Below are positions 1 to 5,291 of a stretch of 6,478 nucleotides of DNA, one piece after another. Position numbers and translations under genes: made by a program. A model generated the notes under the pieces. It was not told the origin of the DNA. It did no database searches and worked only from the letters and a program-made list of their open reading frames with translations. How positions within the stretch are numbered: position 1 is the stretch's first letter; every line of letters starts with the position of its first letter. The stretch comes from Gammaproteobacteria bacterium (GTDB lineage Bacteria > Pseudomonadota > Gammaproteobacteria > DSM-19610): assembly GCA_011371465.1 (NCBI GenBank), contig DRQL01000311.1:1-6478 (forward strand), written 5' to 3'.

Positions 1-510
1 GGCAAATTCGATCGGCGCCACCGGGCACTTGATCGGCATATCGGCGATATCGATCACCAGTTTTCCCGAGTGCATTTTGTCGAGCGCCTGCTGGAACTCG
101 AGGGCGCCATCCAGGGTGTAGAACGTATGTACACTGGAACCCATGGCTTCCGCCATGCCGGCAACTTCTTCCGGAACGATACGGCAACCCAGCGTGGAGA
201 TCAGCCAGTCATACTCGAAATCACCCACCGTCGTTTTGACGGTTCTGTTTTCGTGGTCGATGAGTTCGATCACGGCCTGTACGAACTCGACCGTTTTTGG
301 TAGCGGGTAGTGGATATCCCTCGCGATATCGCTGCGTTTCTCGTAGCCGTACAGGCGAAAGGGGATGAACAGGCAACCCGGCTGGTAGTGGTGCTCGGTG
401 GCGCGGTCTATGATGGTTATCCTGTTTTCTTTCAGGTTAAGCCTGGACGACAGCATGTTGGCGAGCAGGGTGCCGCCGGTGCCCGCACCCAGTATGACGA
501 TATTCTGCAT
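1..510 (-). CDS. Sulfide:quinone oxidoreductase-like FAD-dependent oxidoreductase (N-terminal 170 residues, truncated by window edge)
   Basis: Reading the minus strand from the ATG at 510 gives an open frame that runs off the left edge, so only the N-terminal 170 residues are seen. They begin with a Rossmann dinucleotide-binding strand and glycine loop (VILGAGTGGT, residues 5-14) and an acidic strand end (IIDR, 33-36), as expected for FAD binding. The HHYQPG segment (40-45), the STLGCRIVPEEVAG stretch (105-118) and the KCPVAPIEF segment (161-169) resemble sulfide:quinone oxidoreductases and related flavocytochrome-type enzymes. In those enzymes, cysteines at positions like Cys109 and Cys162 take part in sulfide oxidation. 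Such enzymes sit on the membrane surface and pass electrons from sulfide to the quinone pool, which fits the neighbouring menaquinone genes. The start is supported by an AGGAGG eight bases upstream. The third redox cysteine and the C-terminal membrane-anchoring part lie outside the window, so the SQR subtype, and even sulfide as substrate, is inference. Another NAD(P)/FAD-dependent oxidoreductase of the same superfamily is possible. Confidence 0.8.
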   Translation of the reverse strand, partial: MQNIVILGAGTGGTLLANMLSSRLNLKENRITIIDRATEHHYQPGCLFIPFRLYGYEKRSDIARDIHYPLPKTVEFVQAVIELIDHENRTVKTTVGDFEYDWLISTLGCRIVPEEVAGMAEAMGSSVHTFYTLDGALEFQQALDKMHSGKLVIDIADMPIKCPVAPIEFA

Positions 511-518
511 GAATGTAT

Positions 519-524
519 CCTCCT
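519..524 (-). promoter_or_regulatory. Ribosome binding site of the SQR-like gene
   Basis: The minus strand reads AGGAGG here, a perfect Shine-Dalgarno core, with eight bases before the ATG at 510. It fixes the start of the SQR-like gene and is the strongest ribosome binding site in the window. Confidence 0.8.
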
Positions 525-542
525 GCCCCCGTTTGAAGACCA

Positions 543-556
543 GTATTGCACAATAC
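543..556. promoter_or_regulatory. Perfect palindrome upstream of the SQR-like gene, candidate operator
   Basis: The plus strand reads GTATTG-CA-CAATAC, two 6-base arms that are exact reverse complements around a 2-base centre. After one mismatched pair the symmetry continues with CC on the left and GG on the right. The centre is about 39 bases upstream of the SQR-like ATG. On the minus strand it contains TATTGT, which could also act as a -10 hexamer. The compact, nearly perfect dyad suggests a site for a dimeric regulator. I do not recognise it as the consensus of a named family. It could also be chance, since a 12-base dyad can arise in any promoter region. Confidence 0.4.
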
Positions 557-587
557 CGGTGAAGTGGAAGCCCGGCCGGTGGCTGTA

Positions 588-601
588 TTGATCCAGGTCA
601 A
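588..601. promoter_or_regulatory. FNR/ANR/DNR-type binding box in the divergent SQR-like/thioesterase intergenic region
   Basis: The plus strand reads TTGATCCAGGTCAA, which fits the FNR-family consensus TTGAT-N4-ATCAA with a single difference (GTCAA in the right arm). Oxygen- or NO-sensing regulators of this family bind such boxes to switch genes on or off under low oxygen. The box lies between divergent genes, 78 bases from the SQR-like ATG and 86 bases from the thioesterase GTG, measured from the box edges. For the plus-strand gene, a possible -10 (TACGAT, 627-632) lies 25 bases beyond the box. That is about three bases further than a standard class II arrangement. For the minus-strand gene no ideally spaced -10 is evident. 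Which gene it controls, and whether it activates or represses, cannot be told from sequence. Confidence 0.55.
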
Positions 602-626
602 CCGCATAAGGCCGGGCAGGGAATGG

Positions 627-632
627 TACGAT
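627..632 (+). promoter_or_regulatory. Possible -10 element for the thioesterase gene
   Basis: TACGAT matches four of six bases of the -10 consensus, including the important first, second and last positions. It would place transcription start near 639 and leave a leader of about 48 bases before the GTG at 687. There is no convincing -35 at the usual distance, which would be consistent with activator-dependent transcription from the FNR-type box centred about 44 bases upstream of that start. The call is weak. Confidence 0.25.
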
Positions 633-686
633 ACAGGTGGCCGGTTACAGGCAACGATGATCGGGATTCGGGAGGCGGGTAACATT

Positions 687-1115
687 GTGACGCACCAGTA
701 CTGTTTTTCACTCGGGCTTTCGTCGGTGGATCGCGCCGGTGTGCTCTTTTACCCTGAGCTGTTCCGTCATGCCCACGACGCCTTTGAAGCCTTCATGGCT
801 CGGCTGGGTCACGATCTGCCCGGGATATTTGCGGCCGGTGATCTGCATTTACCCGTGGTGCACGCAGAGGGTGATTACCGGTTGCCGCTGAGACACGGTG
901 AATCTGTAAGCGTGAGTGTCACGCCGGGTGGTGTGGGGGATACCTCGTTTACCATGGACTGTGTATTCACAGACAGTCAGGGGCGTACAGCGGCGACGGT
1001 GCGTACGGTCCATGTCTGTATCGACCCGGTCAGCAGGAAGCCAACAGCTGTTCCCGCGGCATTGCGCGAGCAACTTGCGGCCTGTTGTCAACCCGACCCC
1101 GGGGGACCGGCATAG
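687..1115 (+). CDS. Hotdog-fold acyl-CoA thioesterase, probable 1,4-dihydroxy-2-naphthoyl-CoA hydrolase
   Basis: This 142-residue protein belongs to the 4-hydroxybenzoyl-CoA thioesterase branch of the hotdog fold. Near the N-terminus, SSVDRAGVLFYPELFRHAHDAFE (split here as SSVDRAGVLF, residues 12-21, and YPELFRHAHDAFE, 22-34) matches the family signature. Asp15 sits in the place of the catalytic aspartate, ahead of the long central helix. The later HAEGDYRLPLRHGE stretch (59-72) and the TVHVCID strand are also typical, and the length is usual for the family. DHNA-CoA hydrolases of this kind release 1,4-dihydroxy-2-naphthoate between the MenB and MenA steps, so the role is inferred mainly from the neighbouring men genes. 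I chose the GTG at 687 because GGAGG lies at 671-675 (11-base spacing, rather long) and because family members begin just before this strand. An in-frame ATG at 657 would add ten residues but lacks a ribosome binding site. Another small acyl-CoA substrate is possible. The gene is convergent with menD and divergent from the SQR-like gene. Confidence 0.8.
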   Translation: MTHQYCFSLGLSSVDRAGVLFYPELFRHAHDAFEAFMARLGHDLPGIFAAGDLHLPVVHAEGDYRLPLRHGESVSVSVTPGGVGDTSFTMDCVFTDSQGRTAATVRTVHVCIDPVSRKPTAVPAALREQLAACCQPDPGGPA

Positions 1116-1134
1116 AGATTGTGCAGGAGCACCG

Positions 1135-1154
1135 ACCTTCGGCGCGAAGGTTTT
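1135..1154 (+). terminator. Hairpin between convergent thioesterase and menD genes, probable terminator
   Basis: ACCTTCG (1135-1141) and CGAAGGT (1145-1151) form a perfect 7-bp stem with a 3-base loop. On the plus strand it is followed by only three further Ts, so it is a weak rho-independent terminator for the thioesterase gene. It is enclosed by a second stem, TGCAGG (1122-1127) with CCTGCA (1158-1163). On the minus strand the hairpin has no T-tract, so menD may rely on another mechanism to end its transcript. Confidence 0.5.
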
Positions 1155-1181
1155 GTACCTGCAATCCGGTCGGGACGTTCT

Positions 1182-2888
1182 TCAGGGTTGTTCGCTGAAA
1201 TGCGACCAGAGCGCACGGTGCCTGGACACACTGTCCTTTCGGTCTATTACAATTTCGATCAGGCTGCTGTCCGGTGCCGCCAGCGCGGTGCTGAAGGCCT
1301 GCTCAAAGTCAGCAACGGTTGCCACCTGGTGAAAGGACAGGTGGTAGAGCGTTGTCACGGCAGCCATGTCCAGGCCGGTATCCGCCAGCCAGTAGTCCTC
1401 GAACGATGCCAGTTCCGACTGCGGCAGGTAACTGAAGATGGCGCCGCCACCGTTGTTGAAAACCACCAGTACCACCTTGACGCTGCGTGCGGCCAGCAGA
1501 CCATTCATGTCGTGGTACAGCGCCAGGTCACCCAGTACACCGATCGCCAACTGCTCATTGGCTGCGGCCATGCCGAGCACGGTGGAGACATTGCCATCGA
1601 TGCCGCTGGCGCCGCGGTTGGCGTGCAATGTGAGTGCCTTGCGGTGGTGGTTGAGGAAGCTGTCGCAGTCGCGGATCACCATGGAATTGCCGGCAAACAC
1701 CTGGCTGCCGGCAGGTGCCTGCCGGATCAGCTGTGCCAGGATGCCGGCTTCCAGTGGCAGGGATGACGGTTCCCGGAACAGGCGACCGACACGCTGTTCC
1801 GCCTGCCTGAAAGCGTCTGACCATTCGGGCGGTGCTGCCTGCAACGGGATATCACACAGGGACTGCAGCAGGGGCAGGATGTCAACATGCAGGATCTGAC
1901 GGCTGTTGCGTGCCGGGTCCGGCCAGTCGCCGACCGGGCTCACCCGTATTGGCAGGCTGGTTTGCGCGTGTGCGTCGAGATAGCTTTGCAGGGTTTTTGA
2001 TACCGGTGCCGCGCCCAGTTGCAGCACCCATTCCGGTACCTGTGCCGCGCAGAATACCGGGTCGCGCAGAAACGTGTCATAACAGCAGATCAGTTGTGTG
2101 GCATCGCGCGCGGCGAAGCGCAACCCGGACAGCGGGTCGGCGAGCAAGGGGCAGTCGAGTCGTTGGGCGAGTGTGCACAGTGCCTGTGCCTCGTCCGCGC
2201 TGAAGGGCGTGGCACCGGCGATGATCATTCCCGGTCTGCCGGACAGGCGTTCCGCCAGTTGCTGAAGCTGTGCAGCGGCGGGTGTGCGCTGCGGGTAACC
2301 GATCTGTATGGCCGTGCTGCCTGGCGGCGCTGCAGTCAGGCCCGATTCCGGCAACAATGGTTCGCGGAAGGACAGGTTGATGTGTACCGGTCCGGGCAAT
2401 GGCCAGCGACTGAGATCGACCGCCTGTGCGGTGATCGAAGGGGCGCTGTCCATCAGTACCTGTTCACCCGCATGGACATCCATGCCGAAAAATCCCCGTA
2501 TAAAGGTACCGAACAGGCGCGCCTGGTCGACCGTCTGGTTGGCGCCGCAGGCGTGCTGTTCGGGCGGGCGGTCAGCACTGAGCAGCAGCAGCGGCCAGTG
2601 CGCGCTGGCGGCCTCGATGACGGCAGGATACCAGTGTGCCGGTGCGCTGCCGGAGGTAGCCAGCACGGCAGCGGGTGCCGCGCCGGCCTTGCCCAGTCCC
2701 AGGGCAAAAAAAGCCGCGCTGCGCTCGTCGGGTATCACGTGGACCTGCAAGGCGTCGCATTGCAGGGCGGCGAGTACCAGCGGTGTGGAACGTGAGCCCG
2801 GCGAGATCACCAGGTGATGCACCCCCGCATCGACCAGGGCACGTACGACCTGCTGTGACCAGCGCAGGTTGGTATCACCCGGCCTCAT
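1182..2888 (-). CDS. menD: 2-succinyl-5-enolpyruvyl-6-hydroxy-3-cyclohexene-1-carboxylate synthase (MenD)
   Basis: MenD is a thiamine-diphosphate (ThDP) enzyme that decarboxylates 2-oxoglutarate and adds the resulting succinyl-semialdehyde unit to isochorismate, giving SEPHCHC. The 568-residue product is close to the E. coli length of about 556. Visible hallmarks are ISPGSRSTPL (residues 28-37), PDERSAAFFALG (53-64) with Glu55 at the position of the ThDP-activating glutamate, SADRPPE (104-110) and CGANQTVDQ (114-122). Further on are ANRGASGIDG (423-432) and the ThDP/metal motif starting GDL (453-455) and ending in FNNGGG (477-482). The ATG at 2888 overlaps the menF stop by four bases (ATGA), which implies translational coupling. 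A 31-residue in-frame N-terminal extension inside menF is rejected because homologues start near MRPG. The gene follows menF on the same transcript. No key residue appears to be missing, and there is no sign of a frameshift. Confidence 0.97.
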   Translation of the reverse strand: MRPGDTNLRWSQQVVRALVDAGVHHLVISPGSRSTPLVLAALQCDALQVHVIPDERSAAFFALGLGKAGAAPAAVLATSGSAPAHWYPAVIEAASAHWPLLLLSADRPPEQHACGANQTVDQARLFGTFIRGFFGMDVHAGEQVLMDSAPSITAQAVDLSRWPLPGPVHINLSFREPLLPESGLTAAPPGSTAIQIGYPQRTPAAAQLQQLAERLSGRPGMIIAGATPFSADEAQALCTLAQRLDCPLLADPLSGLRFAARDATQLICCYDTFLRDPVFCAAQVPEWVLQLGAAPVSKTLQSYLDAHAQTSLPIRVSPVGDWPDPARNSRQILHVDILPLLQSLCDIPLQAAPPEWSDAFRQAEQRVGRLFREPSSLPLEAGILAQLIRQAPAGSQVFAGNSMVIRDCDSFLNHHRKALTLHANRGASGIDGNVSTVLGMAAANEQLAIGVLGDLALYHDMNGLLAARSVKVVLVVFNNGGGAIFSYLPQSELASFEDYWLADTGLDMAAVTTLYHLSFHQVATVADFEQAFSTALAAPDSSLIEIVIDRKDSVSRHRALWSHFSEQP

Positions 2889-4339
2889 GATGCCTGGCCG
2901 GTGTCCGTGCGCTTTTTGAGCGGTCGCTGCGTTTTGCCGCCGCCGGCCTGCAGCGCGCTGACCATGGTCTGCAGCTTCCACTCGGTTTCGATGAACTCCT
3001 GTTGCGGATCGGAACCGGCGACAATGCCGGCGCCGGCATACAGCATCGCCTGGTGCTGGCCGAGTACTGCACAGCGCAGGATAACGGCCAGTTCGCCGTC
3101 TCCATCGGCATCCAGCCAGCCGAGTGCGCCGGTATACCAGCCGCGCTGTTGTTCACCGTGCTCGCGCAACCAGTCGAGTGCGGCGCTGCGGGGTAAGCCG
3201 CCAGTGGCCGCCGTGGGGTGCAGTTGTGCAGCCAGTTGCAGTACCGATGTGCCGGTGGTGGTCTGGCCGCTGATCAGGCTGTGCAGGTGCTGTACGGACG
3301 GCAGCTTGAGCACGGAGGGCTGTTGCGGATAGACCAGACCACGGCAATACGGTTGCAGCTGCCGGATAATGTCCTCGACCACCAGGCGATGTTCGTGCAG
3401 GGTTTTGCCGGTATGCACCAGTGCATCGGCCAGCTGCTGATCCCGCTGCGGGTCGGCGCCGCGTTGACTGGTACCGCCCACGGCGTCGACCCGCAGGCGT
3501 TGTCGCTCCAGGGTGAGCAGGTTTTCCGGTGACACCCCCACCAGTGTCTGTCCGCCCTGGCGCAGGGCAAACAGCGTACAGTGGGGATAACGCGGTGCCA
3601 GCCAGGCCAGGGTGTTGCGCAGGCGGAAGCGGGCCGGCAGTTCGACCGGCAGGCGACGGCTCAGGACGATCTTGCTCAGGTGTCCGCTGTCGATAGCTGC
3701 CAGTGCCTGTCGGACGCGCTCCATCCAGTCGTCACGGTCGTCCGGAACGGGGATGGGTTGCAGGTGCCCGTTGCTGGGGTTGCCGGGGCGGTCATCGGCC
3801 GGCGTGCCCAGCAGGCGCCGCAGGCGATACAGCCAGTTGTCGATTACCGTCGCGGGATCGCACGCGCTACCGGTGCGGCAGGAAACCACCAGGCGACTGC
3901 TGCCGTCTTGCTGTTCCAGCAGCACCTCGGGGATGAACAGCAGACTGTTGACCAGTCCTGCCCGCGTGCGGGTATCGCAGGCGTCTGCGGCAAAGCCGCA
4001 GAACACCGCGTTGACCGTGCCGGTGCGGTCAGGATCGAGCACGCGCCAGCGTTTCTGCAGCGTTTTCCGGGTCTGTTCCAGCTGCTCGAAGCGTTCGCTG
4101 CCGGCGGGGGCCGCGAGCAGGATGCGGCCGGCGCCCAGGCGGTGATGCTGTTGTGAGGGCTGGCTCCAGTACAGGCAGTCACTGCAGTTGTCAACCGCGT
4201 CAGTGGACAGCGGCAGGGGTACTGCAAGACAGATACTGAGCAGGCCATCGCCGGCGGTCAGTGCGGGGTTGGCCAGCAGACTGTGCAGGCGCTGGTCGAG
4301 TTCGCGCAACAGCGGTTCAAAGGGCATTCGGCACGGCAC
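2885..4339 (-). CDS. menF: Isochorismate synthase, menaquinone-specific (MenF)
   Basis: MenF is a magnesium-dependent chorismate-binding enzyme that isomerises chorismate to isochorismate, the committed step toward menaquinone. The 484-residue reading is longer than E. coli MenF (about 431). Visible family features are SKIVLSRR (residues 222-229), whose Lys223 matches the catalytic lysine, and GVSPENLL (268-275), whose Glu272 matches the general acid. Others are VGGTSQRGAD (287-296), LHEHRLVVEDI (314-324), QLHPTAATGG (372-381), RGWYTGALGW (399-408) and AGAGIVAGSDPQQE (435-448), ending with the ETEWK helix (451-455). Pairing with menD points to menaquinone rather than siderophore or salicylate synthesis. 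The start is uncertain: the GTG at 4339 and the ATG at 4327 are both possible, and neither has a clear ribosome binding site. The C-terminal tail after about residue 462 is basic and Gly/Lys/Arg-rich, looks disordered, and overlaps the menD start. Confidence 0.95.
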   Translation of the reverse strand: MPCRMPFEPLLRELDQRLHSLLANPALTAGDGLLSICLAVPLPLSTDAVDNCSDCLYWSQPSQQHHRLGAGRILLAAPAGSERFEQLEQTRKTLQKRWRVLDPDRTGTVNAVFCGFAADACDTRTRAGLVNSLLFIPEVLLEQQDGSSRLVVSCRTGSACDPATVIDNWLYRLRRLLGTPADDRPGNPSNGHLQPIPVPDDRDDWMERVRQALAAIDSGHLSKIVLSRRLPVELPARFRLRNTLAWLAPRYPHCTLFALRQGGQTLVGVSPENLLTLERQRLRVDAVGGTSQRGADPQRDQQLADALVHTGKTLHEHRLVVEDIIRQLQPYCRGLVYPQQPSVLKLPSVQHLHSLISGQTTTGTSVLQLAAQLHPTAATGGLPRSAALDWLREHGEQQRGWYTGALGWLDADGDGELAVILRCAVLGQHQAMLYAGAGIVAGSDPQQEFIETEWKLQTMVSALQAGGGKTQRPLKKRTDTGQAS

Positions 4340-4361
4340 TATGGATGTTCATGTGAGACTG

Positions 4362-4388
4362 GCAGTGTAGCATGGCCTTTTGCACTGC
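4362..4388. repeat. Inverted repeat spanning the menF promoter region
   Basis: GCAGTG (4362-4367) and CACTGC (4383-4388) are exact reverse complements separated by 15 bases. The left arm overlaps the proposed menF -10 and the right arm overlaps its weak -35. The centre-to-centre spacing is 21 bases, about two helical turns, which would suit a dimeric regulator. It might equally be chance, since the arms are short. Confidence 0.3.
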
Positions 4389-4391
4389 ACA
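4364..4391 (-). promoter_or_regulatory. Candidate menF-menD promoter
   Basis: On the minus strand TACACT (4369 down to 4364) is preceded by TG plus one base, an extended -10 arrangement. A weak -35 candidate, TGTGCA, lies 16 bases further upstream (4391 down to 4386). Transcription would start near 4357, leaving a leader of about 18 bases to the GTG or 30 to the ATG of menF. The -35 matches only half of the consensus, so the call rests on the extended -10 and on position. Confidence 0.4.
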
Positions 4392-4404
4392 GCGGACAGC
4401 AGGT

Positions 4405-4432
4405 TTGCCCCCGGACGGCCACTGCGTACAAT
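4405..4432 (+). promoter_or_regulatory. Candidate menB-menA-menC promoter
   Basis: TACAAT (4427-4432) matches five of six bases of the -10 consensus. TTGCCC (4405-4410) matches four of six of the -35, with a 16-base spacer. Transcription would start near 4439, about 22 bases before the menB ATG, with the ribosome binding site inside that leader. This is the best sigma70-like promoter in the window. Confidence 0.5.
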
Positions 4433-4449
4433 GCGGGGGGTATCGAAGC

Positions 4450-4453
4450 GGAG
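4450..4453 (+). promoter_or_regulatory. Ribosome binding site deciding the menB start
   Basis: GGAG followed by seven bases precedes the ATG at 4461. This supports that start over the upstream in-frame ATG at 4380, which would add 27 residues without homology and would lie upstream of the proposed promoter. Confidence 0.65.
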
Positions 4454-4460
4454 AAACGGC

Positions 4461-5282
4461 ATGCAGTGGTCAACCGTCCCTGAACAGGACTTCCAGGATA
4501 TTCTGTACCAGCACGCAGAAGGCATCGCCAAAATCACCATCAACCGCCCGGAGGTGCATAATGCCTTCCGTCCCGAGACAGTCAATGAGCTCATCCGGGC
4601 GTTTACCCATGCGCACATCGATGCCGACATCGGTGCCATTATCCTGACTGGCGCCGGTGATGCTGCCTTCTGTTCCGGTGGTGATCAGCGGGTGCGTGGC
4701 GAGCAGGGCGGCTACCGTGACAGCGTGGGTACCCAGCACCTGAATGTCCTCGACCTGCAGATACAGATCCGGCGCCTGCCGAAACCGGTGATTGCCATGG
4801 TGGCCGGTTATGCCATCGGCGGCGGACACGTCCTGCATCTGGTATGTGACCTGACCATCGCTGCCGATAATGCGCGCTTCGGGCAGGCCGGACCGCGCGT
4901 CGGCAGCTTTGATGCCGGTCTGGGCGCCGGTCTGCTGGCACGGGCGGTTGGTATCAAGAAGGCCAAGGAAATCTGGTTTCTGTGCCGGCAGTACGACGCC
5001 GGTGAGGCTTTGCAGATGGGGCTGATCAATCACGTGGTACCCCTGGAGCAGCTGGAAGCGGAGACGGTTGACTGGTGTCGCGAAATGCTGCGCATGAGCC
5101 CGAGTGCCCTGCGCGCACTGAAGGCCGCATTCAATGCGGATACCGATGGTCTGGCCGGCATCCAGGAGCTGGCGGGTAACAGCACGGCGTTCTTCTATAT
5201 GACAGAGGAAGCCAGGGAGGGGCGTGATGCCTTTCTGGAAAAACGTCCTGCAGATTTTTCCCGTTTCCCGCGTCGCCCCTGA
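4461..5282 (+). CDS. menB: 1,4-dihydroxy-2-naphthoyl-CoA synthase (MenB)
   Basis: MenB is a crotonase-fold enzyme that closes the second ring of o-succinylbenzoyl-CoA to give DHNA-CoA. The product is 273 residues, slightly shorter than E. coli MenB (285). Characteristic segments are HNAFRPETVNEL (residues 33-44), TGAGDAAFCSGGDQRVRG (63-80, oxyanion-hole region), AGYAIGGGHVLHLVCDL (115-131), GPRVGSFDAG (144-153), KKAKEIWFLCRQYDA (166-180) and, near the C-terminus, the FFYMTEEAREGRDAF block (244-258). Gln142 and Gly144 are where bicarbonate-dependent (type I) MenB enzymes have Gln and Gly, rather than the Asp of type II, so bicarbonate is inferred as the catalytic base cofactor. The start is set by GGAG at 4450. 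The gene leads the plus-strand operon: menA begins nine bases after its stop. No missing catalytic residue was seen. Confidence 0.97.
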   Translation: MQWSTVPEQDFQDILYQHAEGIAKITINRPEVHNAFRPETVNELIRAFTHAHIDADIGAIILTGAGDAAFCSGGDQRVRGEQGGYRDSVGTQHLNVLDLQIQIRRLPKPVIAMVAGYAIGGGHVLHLVCDLTIAADNARFGQAGPRVGSFDAGLGAGLLARAVGIKKAKEIWFLCRQYDAGEALQMGLINHVVPLEQLEAETVDWCREMLRMSPSALRALKAAFNADTDGLAGIQELAGNSTAFFYMTEEAREGRDAFLEKRPADFSRFPRRP

Positions 5283-5291
5283 CCACGGCGT

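Noticed and set aside
588..616. TTGATC or TTGACC within the FNR-type box read as a standard -35 element
   Set aside because: On neither strand is there a believable -10 hexamer 16-18 bases downstream, so the symmetric activator-site reading is better.
546..686. In-frame N-terminal extension of the thioesterase by 47 residues
   Set aside because: It covers the divergent control region with the FNR-type box, is not hotdog-like, and homologues start close to the GTG at 687.
2019..2795. Long plus-strand open frame opposite menD
   Set aside because: It is a shadow of the menD codon pattern in GC-rich DNA. The protein has no recognisable domain, while the minus strand is unambiguously MenD.
2889..2981. 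In-frame N-terminal extension of MenD by 31 residues
   Set aside because: It lies wholly inside menF, its residues are low-complexity and unlike MenD N-termini, and the ATG at 2888 gives the classic 4-base overlap with the menF stop.
3581..4156. Plus-strand open frames opposite menF
   Set aside because: They are antisense shadows of a clear MenF coding sequence, with no recognisable motifs or supporting ribosome binding site.
4380..4460. In-frame N-terminal extension of MenB by 27 residues
   Set aside because: It has no homologous character, contains the best promoter candidate, and the downstream ATG has a well-spaced GGAG.
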